Below are positions 27,593 to 35,875 of a stretch of DNA of 64,000 nucleotides, piece after piece; positions within the stretch are counted from its first letter, which is position 1; each line of letters starts with the position of its first letter. The stretch spans positions 2,871,501 to 2,935,500 of the forward strand of contig NZ_JABXWB010000001.1 of NCBI RefSeq assembly GCF_013375555.1, written 5' to 3'. Under the pieces are notes generated by a model, which was given only the letters and a program-made list of their open reading frames with translations, made no database searches and was not told the DNA's origin. The stretch comes from Sphingobium sp. EM0848. Its GTDB lineage: Bacteria; Pseudomonadota; Alphaproteobacteria; Sphingomonadales; Sphingomonadaceae. A program made the position numbers and the translations under genes.

Positions 27593-27892
27593 TCAGCGCG
27601 ACCAGATGAGGGCGTATTCGCCGGCGGTCTCGGTCTCGACCAGGGTGGCGTAGATCGGAGCCGGGAAGCTCGGATCGTCCAGCTTGACCGAGATGTAGTC
27701 GCGGCCCTCGCGGCTGGTCTTCTTCCAGGCGGCGCCGATGTCCATGTCGCCGGCGCTGATGCGGAAGTCGGGGGACTTCTCGCCTTCCTTCTCGACCGGG
27801 CGAAGGGTCGCCTTGGTGCTGAGGGTGAGCGTCTTGATGACGCCGTTGAACTCGCCCTTGCTGTTGGCGGTGAAGGTGCCGATCGTAGCCAT
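27593..27892 (-). CDS. DUF736 family protein (copy 2)
   Basis: 99 aa. [40 protein letters not shown] and [20 protein letters not shown] are canonical DUF736, closer to the family consensus than the copy at 19920. Function unknown. The GCAGGAGATTACG sequence before ATG 27892 supplies a good ribosome binding site. Confidence 0.88.
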   Translation of the reverse strand: MATIGTFTANSKGEFNGVIKTLTLSTKATLRPVEKEGEKSPDFRISAGDMDIGAAWKKTSREGRDYISVKLDDPSFPAPIYATLVETETAGEYALIWSR

Positions 27893-28002
27893 GTCGTAAT
27901 CTCCTGCTTGCTCGGGCCACGCCCATCGCGGCCTCGATGGCTCGGCGTTGGTCGGGGCGCGATCGACCCCGCACCGCTTGCGGCTGGAACGCAGTGGAGG
28001 TT

Positions 28003-28071
28003 GGGCGGCGGGCGGCTTTTTTGCTTCGCGATGCAAAGCCGAAGGCGGCGGAAAAAAGCCGCCCGCCGCCC
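28003..28071. repeat. Perfect 20-base inverted repeat with 29-base spacer
   Basis: Arms 28003-28022 (GGGCGGCGGGCGGCTTTTTT) and 28052-28071 are exact reverse complements. The hairpin ends in T-runs on both strands, so it may be a bidirectional terminator. The gap 27893-28279 holds nothing else recognisable. Confidence 0.7.
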
Positions 28072-28279
28072 TTGCGGGAAGGCGATCAGCCTCGGTCAGA
28101 CAAGCCATTGGAGAGGCCGTGTGGCGCGGCGACGGCAGTTCTCAGGTGGCGACAGGCGTGCTCGGCGAATCCGCAGCACCGGGCGCTTCGGTGGAAGGAG
28201 TATCCAGCCTCAGTCGCTCACGCGAGGACGGACGTGCGGGACAACAGGCGGGGCCGACGCCCGCTACCGGAGCGGCGGA

Positions 28280-28945
28280 TCAGGCGCCGCCGCCAGGGGA
28301 AGGCTTCTGCGTGTCGCGCATGATCCGCGCCCAGGGGTTCAGGTCCGGCTCGGCGATCTTCGTCAGGGTGTTCGTATCGCGGTGCAGGAACGGCGTGTCA
28401 CGCCCACGCACCAGCAGGCTGGTCTCGGACACATAGCTCCATGAGCCGTCGGCGTGGAAATCGACTTCGATCTGATAGGAGTCCGTGCGGAAGGCCAGCT
28501 CAAGGAAGGTCGTCGAGCAGATCCCGTATTCGGTCTGGCCGCGCTCGGCCTTCAGGATCAGCTTGGTGGCGTCCGGCTCCGCCTGTCCCGCGGCGATGGC
28601 GATCTGGCCGCGCGGGATCGCCACGGTCTGGAGGATGAGGCCGGTCGCCGGCTCCCACAGCCAGTAGCCGACCTGGTCGTGGAAGGCGATCTGCTCTTCC
28701 GTGGTGTTGATGTGGACGTGGTAGCGCAGGCCGTAGAAGAGCTGTGGACCGTTGGTCTGCGCGTCGATCGGCTGAATCTCGATGCGCTCATAATAGTCCC
28801 GCTGTTCGGGTCCATCGGCCTTGGGGTTGAGATCGACGCCACGATGACCTTCCCATATCCCGGCCAAACGGCGGAGCGGTCCGAGATTGGCAAGGGTGTC
28901 GGAAGCTGCATCGGGTTCGGTGAAGATGTCGTCCGGTATATCCAT
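28280..28945 (-). CDS. Heme-binding beta-barrel (nitrobindin-like) protein
   Basis: 221 aa. LGPLRRLAGIWEGHRGVDLN has the typical FABP/nitrobindin N-terminus with the G-x-W-x-G element. Repeated beta strands follow (LFYGLRYHVHI; FHDQVGYWLWEPATGLILQT), and a C-terminal conserved His lies in PFLHRDTNTLTKIA. Nitrobindins bind heme and may sense or detoxify NO or peroxynitrite. The Fur-like site at 26640 is in the same accessory block but not adjacent. Confidence 0.72.
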   Translation of the reverse strand: MDIPDDIFTEPDAASDTLANLGPLRRLAGIWEGHRGVDLNPKADGPEQRDYYERIEIQPIDAQTNGPQLFYGLRYHVHINTTEEQIAFHDQVGYWLWEPATGLILQTVAIPRGQIAIAAGQAEPDATKLILKAERGQTEYGICSTTFLELAFRTDSYQIEVDFHADGSWSYVSETSLLVRGRDTPFLHRDTNTLTKIAEPDLNPWARIMRDTQKPSPGGGA

Positions 28946-29222
28946 ATGGTTCCTTCCTCTCGTCGGACTAGCAGCCTCCGTTCAGGGCGCTTCCGCGCCC
29001 GTCTCGATTCGTCTGTCGGAAATCGACCATAGCCAGCGCAACCGGGAATGTCGTGAACGGGCTCTGGTCGCCGGCCGTTCGACGCGGGCGCGCGCTCGCG
29101 AGTGACAATAGCGCCCCCGCATCGACGGGTGTCGCGCCTATTGAGGAGTATGATCGACGAGTATCACGCTGACCCTGCTCGATCTTGCCGGCATCGTCGC
29201 GCTTCTGCTGTGGGGCGTCCAC

Positions 29223-30812
29223 ATGGTCCAGACCGGCGCGCAGCGCGCGCTCGGCGCGGGGCTGCGATCCTTCCTGGCCCATCGACTCGGCAATCAGTTC
29301 AGCGCCTTCCTCGCCGGGCTCGGCGTCACCGCGCTGCTCCAGAGCAGCACCGCCACCGGCCTGATGCTCACCAGCTTCGCGTCCGAGGGACTGGTGGCGC
29401 TCGCGCCGGGCCTCGCCGTGATGCTGGGCGCCAATGTCGGCACGACGCTGATCGTCCAGCTTCTCGCTTTCGAAATCTCGATCATCGCCCCGATCCTGGT
29501 GCTGATCGGCTATCTCCTGTTCCGGCGCGGACAGGCCGGGACGCGGGATTCGGGCCGCATCTTCATCGGCCTCGGGCTCATGCTGTTCGCCCTCCACCAA
29601 CTCCTGAGCCTGCTCGACGCGCTCACGGCGATGGAGGCGACGCAGAGCTTCGTTGCGATGCTCTCGACCCATTTCGTCTTCATCGTCCTGCTCGGGATCG
29701 TCCTGACCTGGGCGTCGCATTCGAGCGTGGCGGTCGTGCTGCTCGCCATGTCGCTCGCGACCAAGGGCGCGCTGACCGTGCCCGCCGGGATCGCATTGGC
29801 GCTCGGCGCCAATATCGGCACGGCGATCAACCCGGTGCTGGAGGGCGGCGCGCGCGATCCCGGCGCCCGGCGGCTGCCGATCGGCAACCTGCTCAACCGC
29901 GTGGTCGGCGTGCTGGCGGTGTTGGCGATCTATCCGTGGGTCGCGCCGATAATCACGAGCATCGAGAGCGCGCCCGGCCGGGCCATCGCGAACTTCCACA
30001 CCGGCTTCAATCTGGCGCTGGCGCTGATCTTCTTGCCCCTGCTTACGCCCTATGCGCGGCTTCTCGAACGGCTGCTGCCGTCGCGGCCCGAACAGGTCGG
30101 ACCCGACACGCCGCGCTATCTCCAGTCGGTGGCGGTCGGCGCCCCGGTCACGGGGGCGCTCGCCGGCGCGACACGCGAGGCGTTGCACATGGCCGACGTG
30201 CTGGAGGAAATGCTGTCCGGCCTGCGCGAGGCGCTCGCCAACCCCAACCGCAGGCGGATCGAGGAGACGAAAGCGCTGGATGACCGGCTCGACCGGCTCA
30301 ACCGTGCGATCAAGGAAAACCTGCTGGCGATCGACACGGCGCGTCTGAACGAGGCGGACAATGAGAAGCTGGCCCGCATTCTCACCTTCTCAATCAATCT
30401 CGAACAGGCCGGCGACCTGATCGACCGCGGCCTGCTGGGCGTCGCCAATCGCCGGATCAAGCGGGGCCTGGCCTTTTCCCGTGAGGGGACGGCGGATCTG
30501 ATCTCGCAGGTCGATCGACTCGTGGAGACGCTCCACCAATCGACGGCGGTGTTCCTGAGCGGCGATGTGACGGCCGCGCGGGCGTTGGCGGCCGAGAAGG
30601 ACGGGTTCCGCCGCCTGGAGGATGAAGCGACCGCCGCGCATTTCGACCGGCTGCGGTCGGGCAATGTGGAAACGGTGGAGACGAGCGCGCTGCATCTCGA
30701 TGCGCTGCGCGATCTCAAGCGGGTCAGCGGCCATCTGATCGAGGCGTCGGCCTATCCGATCCTCAAGCAACGGGGCGATCTGCTCCCCACAAGATTGCGG
30801 ACCCTCAAATGA
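29223..30812 (+). CDS. Na+/phosphate cotransporter family protein (NptA/PhoU-like)
   Basis: 529 aa from ATG 29223. Two Na/Pi cotransporter repeats are seen (LLQSSTATGLMLTSFASEGL with GANVGTTLIVQLLAF; SSVAVVLLAMSLATKGALTV with GANIGTAINP), followed by a C-terminal PhoU-like helical domain (from about 320). In-frame codons 29157-29222 encode SITLTLLDLAGIVALLLWGV, which looks like the real first membrane helix, but no ATG, GTG or TTG is there. ACG 29157 sits 8 bases after GAGGAG. So the start is likely a near-cognate or mutated codon. Confidence 0.85.
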   Translation: MVQTGAQRALGAGLRSFLAHRLGNQFSAFLAGLGVTALLQSSTATGLMLTSFASEGLVALAPGLAVMLGANVGTTLIVQLLAFEISIIAPILVLIGYLLFRRGQAGTRDSGRIFIGLGLMLFALHQLLSLLDALTAMEATQSFVAMLSTHFVFIVLLGIVLTWASHSSVAVVLLAMSLATKGALTVPAGIALALGANIGTAINPVLEGGARDPGARRLPIGNLLNRVVGVLAVLAIYPWVAPIITSIESAPGRAIANFHTGFNLALALIFLPLLTPYARLLERLLPSRPEQVGPDTPRYLQSVAVGAPVTGALAGATREALHMADVLEEMLSGLREALANPNRRRIEETKALDDRLDRLNRAIKENLLAIDTARLNEADNEKLARILTFSINLEQAGDLIDRGLLGVANRRIKRGLAFSREGTADLISQVDRLVETLHQSTAVFLSGDVTAARALAAEKDGFRRLEDEATAAHFDRLRSGNVETVETSALHLDALRDLKRVSGHLIEASAYPILKQRGDLLPTRLRTLK

Positions 30813-30816
30813 GCGA

Positions 30817-30854
30817 GCGGCCGCGCCCGGCAAAGGGCGCGGCCGCGGTTTTTT
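30817..30854 (+). terminator. Rho-independent terminator
   Basis: GCGGCCGCGCCC and GGGCGCGGCCGC form a 12-base stem with loop GGCAAA, followed by GGTTTTTT on the plus strand, 5 bases after the transporter stop. Confidence 0.88.
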
Positions 30855-30908
30855 GAGGTGGCGACGGAAAGAAGGCCGGGACCGCTCGCGCGGCCCCGGC
30901 CCAGGCCG

Positions 30909-32993
30909 TTATTCGGCGGCGACGGCATAGAACGCTTCGCCGTCCTCCGCTCCGGTATCGGGGGCCTCCGCTGCGAACGGCTGCTCCACGGTCCCGCTAT
31001 CCCCGGCCTCGACGGGCGCAGGCTGGTCCACCTCCGGCTCGGGCGTCCGCAGCACGGCGGGAAGCCAGCCGGCCCCAGCCAGAAGCTGCTCGGCGGCTTG
31101 CGCCATGTCCGGCTTCTTCATGTCCGCAATCCGGCGGGCGGCATCCTCCGATACGCCTTCGGCGACGGCCTCCACGATATGCGCCTTGGTGACGCGGCCA
31201 AGGTAGCTGTCCACGGTGGGCGTCCAGTCCTTCGCCACATCCAGCGCCAGCGCGCGCGCCAGCCTGTCCGCCGTTTGCAGCGAGGGGGGCTTGCGATCCC
31301 ACGGGAGGCGCAGGGCGTTGACGGTGCGGGACGCGCAATGCGCCAGCAGCGCCAGCCGCTCGTCGTCGTCCATCCCGACGACAAAGCTCCAAAGGTCGGC
31401 CACGTTACGCGGCATCCGCTCGGTCCAAGCCTCGCGCGCCTCGTTCGCCCGCGCAGCCAATGGTGTGTCCTCGATCCCGTCCGCGTGGCTGCCCAGCGGC
31501 GTCACGGTCGGACGAACCTCAAGGCAACCGGCCTCGGCATAGCTGTAGAACAGTTGCGCCGTGAGCGTGTGGGTCAGGGCGATCAAGGCCATGCCGGGGC
31601 GCTCTCCAAGGGCGACACGCAAGGCCAGCGTCCGATGGGCGGACAGGTCGCGGGTGAGGCTGTCGGAAATCGGCTTGCCCGGTTCCCCGTCCTCTTCCTC
31701 GATCCCCTGCACGTCCTCGTCGCCGTCCTCGGCCTGCTCGTCCTCGACGGCTTCCCGCCCGATGGCTTCGCCTTCGCCCTCCTCCTCGGGCTGCGGGTCG
31801 GCCAGCGCCTCGTCCTCGGGCCGGACAAAGCCGCGCTCGAGACGGGGAACGCCGTCATGGGTCAGCACCACGAACACCCCGCCATGCGCGATCACGTTGG
31901 CGTCGTAGGCGTGGCGCTTCTCGGAGATGGCGTCGATCTCGTCGGAAATCGCCTCCAGCTTAGCCGCCACGTCCTCGGGCATCTCGTCATAGGACGAATA
32001 GCCCTCTGCCAGTTCGTCATGCGCGGTGGACAGGGCATCAAGTCGCGCCTCGTCCTCGTCGGACAGGGCGACGGTCTGCGGATAGAAGCGCCGCATCCCG
32101 TGTGCATGGGGATAGTCGATATGCGCTTCGGTCCATTTCCAGCCCTCGGCCTGCACTTCGGCGGCAACCTCGCGCAGCTTCTCGATGGCGAGCATGTCGA
32201 GCAAGCCCACGTCCTCGAAGAAACCGCCCCGATCCTCGCTGAACAGGTCACGGATGATATTGCCACCCGCCTCGATATAGGCGTCGGCCCCGACGAACAC
32301 CGCGCGCCGGTCGGTCGCCGGAACATTGCTCGCGATCATGTCGCGGCGGATGATCCACGGCTCGCGATTGTGGTGCAGGTTCTCGAACACCTGCTCCTGA
32401 CGGGCGTGGTCCTCGGTGATGGCGAAGGCCATAAGCTGGTCCAGCGTAAGGCCGTCCTCACGATAGACCTGCAACAGCTTCGGGCTGACAGCGCCCAAGC
32501 GAAGCCGCTGCTTCACCACATGGGCGGACACCCCGAACCGCGCGCCGATCTCTTCCGCGCCCCATCCCTTGTCGCGGGAAAGCTCCGCGAACCGCTCGAA
32601 CTGGTCGGCGGGGTGCATCGGCGTCCGGGTGACATTCTCGTCAAGGCTGACCTCGGCCGGATCATTCTGCGTGTCCAACCAGCAGCGGATGGCCTCCGAC
32701 TTCCTGATCTGCTTGCGCTTGGCGCGCAGCAACTGCGCCTGTCTGCGGCCTTCGCCAGCGGTCACGAAATAGCAGCCCGTCGGCGTCCCGTCCGCCTTGA
32801 CCTCGGGCTCCACGACAAGGTTCTGGATCATCCCCTTGTGCTGGATGGAAGCGGCCAGCGCCGCGATGGCGGCCTCCCCATGCGGCACCTTGCGGGCATT
32901 ACGCGGGGACTTCTTGAGCTTGGCAAGCGGCACGAAAATCTCGATGCCGGACACAGGCTCGGCGGCTGCGGTTTCGGTAACAGCGTTCATCAC
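30909..32993 (-). CDS. ParB/Spo0J-like partition nuclease-domain protein
   Basis: 694 aa. The ParB N-terminal domain (IFVPLAKLKKSPRNARKVPH; IQNLVVEP; FVTAGEGRRQAQLLRA) with the signature ENVTRTPMHPADQFERF is followed by the HTH (WGAEEIGARFGVSAHVVKQR). A long acidic middle (about 400-440) and further helical region to the C-terminus make it longer than chromosomal ParB. Large ParB-like proteins of this type are usual in ICEs and plasmids of alphaproteobacteria. No ParA is adjacent. Its role may be transcriptional or anti-restriction rather than partition. Confidence 0.85.
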   Translation of the reverse strand: MMNAVTETAAAEPVSGIEIFVPLAKLKKSPRNARKVPHGEAAIAALAASIQHKGMIQNLVVEPEVKADGTPTGCYFVTAGEGRRQAQLLRAKRKQIRKSEAIRCWLDTQNDPAEVSLDENVTRTPMHPADQFERFAELSRDKGWGAEEIGARFGVSAHVVKQRLRLGAVSPKLLQVYREDGLTLDQLMAFAITEDHARQEQVFENLHHNREPWIIRRDMIASNVPATDRRAVFVGADAYIEAGGNIIRDLFSEDRGGFFEDVGLLDMLAIEKLREVAAEVQAEGWKWTEAHIDYPHAHGMRRFYPQTVALSDEDEARLDALSTAHDELAEGYSSYDEMPEDVAAKLEAISDEIDAISEKRHAYDANVIAHGGVFVVLTHDGVPRLERGFVRPEDEALADPQPEEEGEGEAIGREAVEDEQAEDGDEDVQGIEEEDGEPGKPISDSLTRDLSAHRTLALRVALGERPGMALIALTHTLTAQLFYSYAEAGCLEVRPTVTPLGSHADGIEDTPLAARANEAREAWTERMPRNVADLWSFVVGMDDDERLALLAHCASRTVNALRLPWDRKPPSLQTADRLARALALDVAKDWTPTVDSYLGRVTKAHIVEAVAEGVSEDAARRIADMKKPDMAQAAEQLLAGAGWLPAVLRTPEPEVDQPAPVEAGDSGTVEQPFAAEAPDTGAEDGEAFYAVAAE

Positions 32994-33410
32994 ACTTCTC
33001 CTTCAAAACCACACGCACCCCGGAATGGGGTGGGCGGCGAAAGAGCGACCGGCAGGCCCGGCGGCGGAGCCGGGACGCACCCGAAGGGCTGGAACAAAGA
33101 GAAGGTAAGCGCGGCCACGCGCGTTGCGGCCCGGCGCGGCGGGCCTAAAGGGAAGCGACGCCCATCCCATAGCGGGAGTGCAACGATCAACGCGATCGGG
33201 CCGGCGAACGCCCTGGCGCGATTTCCGCAGAGGGAAGAACCCCGATCCGCATGGCGGATTGACCCATGGGCGCACGAGCGCCCCACGCCAGTCCGGTCGT
33301 CACCCGCAAGGGATGAGACCCGTCAGGGACTCGGTCGAAGCGCAGCGGAGATAGGGCGGCGGTCCCGCAGGGAGGCGCCATGACTTTCACATCACTACTT
33401 CTCTCTTGCA
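32994..33410. other. Non-coding junction between ICE core and cargo
   Basis: This stretch of about 420 bases is GC-rich with several small hairpins and no supported gene. It marks the junction between the minus-strand ICE core (parB) and the plus-strand cargo operon. The open frames in it have no family match, ribosome binding site or ordinary codon use. Confidence 0.5.
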
Positions 33411-33446
33411 TGTCGGAATATCCGACACTACATATAGCCTATGTAG
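33411..33446. promoter_or_regulatory. Two adjacent palindromes upstream of the cargo operon
   Basis: TGTCGGA-ATA-TCCGACA (33411-33427) and CTACATA-tagcc-TATGTAG (33428-33446) are perfect 7-base inverted repeats set one base apart, 20 bases before the first gene. They are likely operators for the XRE regulator encoded in the operon, or a promoter overlapped by it. Confidence 0.6.
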
Positions 33447-33466
33447 GCAAATCGTGCGAGGCGTAG

Positions 33467-33805
33467 ATGGCGACAATTGCACCTACCAAGCCGGTTACGG
33501 TAGCATTCCCCACGAACGACGTCATTGCGACGCTCGTGGCTGAGCTGATCGAAGTGGCAAAGGCGGAGGCGCAGGTTCGCGGCATTCCGCTTCCCCCGGA
33601 TAATCCGAAGATCATCAAGGCTCCCATTCCGATGGATTCGCTGTCGGTCGTCGACACGCTGTGTGCGCTTGAACCTGTTGTCGGCTTCGAACTGCGCGAG
33701 AGCATCGTCCGCACGGGTGGCTACAGTTCGATCGAAGCTGCGCTCGAACATCTTGTCCCCAAGATCGAGCGCGTATGGATTCGCAAGAAAGGATCGAAAC
33801 CATGA
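33467..33805 (+). CDS. Acyl-carrier-protein-like small protein
   Basis: 112 aa. The core resembles an acyl carrier protein: PMDSLSVVDTLCALEPVVGF with D57-S58-L59 at the usual phosphopantetheine position, then IVRTGGYSSIEAALEHL. The N-terminal helix (VIATLVAELIEVAKAEA) precedes it. If real, S58 would carry the 4'-phosphopantetheine arm. Stop TGA overlaps the ATG of the next gene (ATGA). No acyl-synthesis enzyme is nearby, so the cargo, if any, is unknown. Confidence 0.55.
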   Translation: MATIAPTKPVTVAFPTNDVIATLVAELIEVAKAEAQVRGIPLPPDNPKIIKAPIPMDSLSVVDTLCALEPVVGFELRESIVRTGGYSSIEAALEHLVPKIERVWIRKKGSKP

Positions 33806-34176
33806 CCAATCTCGCATTGCGTCACGAGGACGACGAGGAGGAGCGGCGACGCTTGGGGGAGCGACTGCGCGAGGCCCGGAAATATCTGGGCCTGAAACAA
33901 GAAGAGGTAGCGGCCTATCTCAAGATCCCGCGCACGGGACTCACCGATATTGAAAACGGGCAGCGCCGCGTCGAGGCGATCGAGTTGACTCGGCTCGCGC
34001 GGCTGTATCGGCAGTCGGTAGGCTATTTCACTGGCGAGGACGAAGCCTCGGCCAGCCTGCCGGCAGATGTCGCACATTTGGCGCGGCGCGTTGCCGATCT
34101 GTCCACGCAGGACCGCGAAGAGCTTGGCCGCTTCGCCGACTATCTGCGCGCGCGGTCAGGCGGAGGACAGAGCTGA
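33802..34176 (+). CDS. XRE-family helix-turn-helix regulator
   Basis: 124 aa. ERLREARKYLGLKQEEVAAY, LKIPRTGLTDIENGQRRVEA is a clear HTH_3, with a C-terminal dimerisation-type tail (ADLSTQDREELGRFADYLRA). ATG 33802 overlaps the ACP-like stop by 4 bases; a longer start at 33775 overlaps the previous gene by 31 bases and is less likely. Coupling to an ImmA/IrrE protease gene 2 bases later recalls ImmR/ImmA pairs, where the protease removes the repressor. Confidence 0.85.
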   Translation: MTNLALRHEDDEEERRRLGERLREARKYLGLKQEEVAAYLKIPRTGLTDIENGQRRVEAIELTRLARLYRQSVGYFTGEDEASASLPADVAHLARRVADLSTQDREELGRFADYLRARSGGGQS

Positions 34177-34178
34177 CC

Positions 34179-35189
34179 ATGGCGCTCGACTACGCGAGCG
34201 CGGTTCGCGCCGGGGCCATGGCCGCTGGGCGGCTACATCGGCAGTTGAATACGCGCGAAGTGATTGAACAGCAGGGCGGCAATGTCGATGTGTTCAGCGC
34301 GATCCACGCGGTCGATCTGCCGTTATTGCTCCGGCCACTCAAGGGGCTGCTCGGTGCCTATCTGAGCGCGCCGGCGCATGGCGTCTTGGTGACGACGGAG
34401 CGGCCAATGAGCATTCAGCGCTTCACGGCCGCTCACGAGCTGGGCCATTTCTCGATGCAACATCAACCCAGTCTGGATGACGAAAGCATCTTGCGGCGGA
34501 TGCCGAACTCGCCCGAGCCCGGTGGGCTGTTTCAGGAAACCGAGGCGGACGCCTTTGCTATCGCCTTCATGATGCCAAAATGGCTGATCCTGTCACACAG
34601 CGCGCGCCAGGATTGGCAGGTCGATGATTTCCGCCGTCCCAACGTCGTGTATCAACTCTCGCTGCGCTTGGGGGCCAGCTACGAAGCGACGTGCCGAACG
34701 CTGCTGCGCTACAATCTGATCTCGCAATCGACCATGACCGATCTGCTGCGGACGCAGCCGCGTGCGCTGAAGGTCGATCTGCTCAAGGATTATCGACCAG
34801 CCAATTATCGTGGCGACGTCTGGCTCCTAACCGAACGCGATGCCGGCACGAGAATCGACGGGAGCCGCAACGACCTGTTCGTGCTCCGGCTCAAGGAGCA
34901 TAGCGGTGGCGGGTATCTGTGGGATTTTGACCAGCTTATCGCGAGCGGCTTTGCCATCGTTCGCGACGACCGCGAAGCGGTCGATGCTGATGGGATCGGC
35001 GGGCCGATCGTTCGGCGGGTCACGGCCGCCATTGAAGCGGCACAACGGGGTCGGATGTCGATCGAGGAACGGCGGCCATGGCAGCCGGTGCCGGCGTTGG
35101 CCCATTTGACGTTCGACTTCGACCTGACCGGCCCCGAACCCGAAGGTCTTTCGCGCGCCGAGCGGCGGCATCTGCTTGAGGCCGCCTAG
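34179..35189 (+). CDS. ImmA/IrrE metalloprotease fused to chagasin-like I42 inhibitor domain
   Basis: 336 aa. N-terminal ImmA/IrrE domain (1-150): zinc motif H86-E87-L-G-H90 in AAHELGHF and third ligand E122 in ETEADAFAIAFMMP. C-terminal segment about 212-320 has all three loops of chagasin-type inhibitors of papain proteases: GGGYLW (242-248, for NPTTGY.W), GIGG (272-275) and RPW (299-301), with beta strands of the right spacing. The next gene is a papain-like C1 peptidase, the class these domains block. So the protein may hold the peptidase inactive and release it, or the repressor, on a signal. The fusion is seen; the mechanism is inferred. Confidence 0.8.
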   Translation: MALDYASAVRAGAMAAGRLHRQLNTREVIEQQGGNVDVFSAIHAVDLPLLLRPLKGLLGAYLSAPAHGVLVTTERPMSIQRFTAAHELGHFSMQHQPSLDDESILRRMPNSPEPGGLFQETEADAFAIAFMMPKWLILSHSARQDWQVDDFRRPNVVYQLSLRLGASYEATCRTLLRYNLISQSTMTDLLRTQPRALKVDLLKDYRPANYRGDVWLLTERDAGTRIDGSRNDLFVLRLKEHSGGGYLWDFDQLIASGFAIVRDDREAVDADGIGGPIVRRVTAAIEAAQRGRMSIEERRPWQPVPALAHLTFDFDLTGPEPEGLSRAERRHLLEAA

Positions 35190-35194
35190 CTCCC

Positions 35195-35875
35195 ATGATC
35201 GAGATCACGACCGATCTTCGGCCCTTGTTCGGTGCTGCGCGCGATCAGGGAGCGCGACCTACCTGCTTGGCCTTTGCCGCAAGCGATGCTCATGCCGGGC
35301 TGCGTGATGGATGGGCGCCGCTATCCTGCGAATTTGCCTTCTATCATGCCCAGCGACGTGCGGGCCGATCGCCGGCACAAGGCGCGCTGCTGTCGGCGAT
35401 GCTCGATGCGCTGCGCGGCGACGGACAACCTGAAGAACATGGCTGGCCCTATCTTGAAGCCGTCCCCGAAGATCACGGCCTGTGGAACCCGCCTGCTGTG
35501 GTCGGGGATCGCTATGGGCGCGATGGCCAGCCGGGGACGAAGAATCTCGCCTCGATCATCGCCTTGCTCGACACGGGTCGGCCAGTCGTGATTCTGACGA
35601 TGCTCTCGCGCTCCTTCTTCATGCCGACAGGCGATGGTGTCGTCGATCCGGCCAATGACGAGCAGCCTGAGGCGAGCCAGCGCCATGCCGTGATCGCCGT
35701 AGGCCACGGCAAGGTCGACGGCACAGCCGCAATTCTCGTCCGCAATAGCTGGGGTACGGGATGGGGCCTCGACGGACATGCATGGCTCACGGAAAGGTTC
35801 CTGGCGCCGCGGCTCTTCGCCACAGCGAATTTGATGGAGGCAGTCGATGTATCTTCCAGTACCCTCGCAGCCTGA
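35195..35875 (+). CDS. Cytoplasmic papain-like C1 cysteine peptidase
   Basis: 226 aa. Papain core: oxyanion Q18 and nucleophile C24 in DQGARPTCLAFA, H164 in RHAVIAVGHG and N184 in VRNSWGTGWG. No signal peptide and no pro-region are visible, so it should act in the cytoplasm. It lies 5 bases downstream of the ImmA-chagasin gene, which encodes a candidate inhibitor, and overlaps the following gene by 29 bases. Substrate unknown; the toxic protease of a guarded pair is a fair hypothesis. Confidence 0.85.
   Translation: MIEITTDLRPLFGAARDQGARPTCLAFAASDAHAGLRDGWAPLSCEFAFYHAQRRAGRSPAQGALLSAMLDALRGDGQPEEHGWPYLEAVPEDHGLWNPPAVVGDRYGRDGQPGTKNLASIIALLDTGRPVVILTMLSRSFFMPTGDGVVDPANDEQPEASQRHAVIAVGHGKVDGTAAILVRNSWGTGWGLDGHAWLTERFLAPRLFATANLMEAVDVSSSTLAA

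Noticed and set aside
29150..29160. ATG at 29150 as start of the Na/Pi transporter
   Set aside because: It is in a different reading frame and only 1 base after GAGGAG.
32990..33286. Open frames upstream of the cargo operon
   Set aside because: No ribosome binding site, domain or normal codon use.
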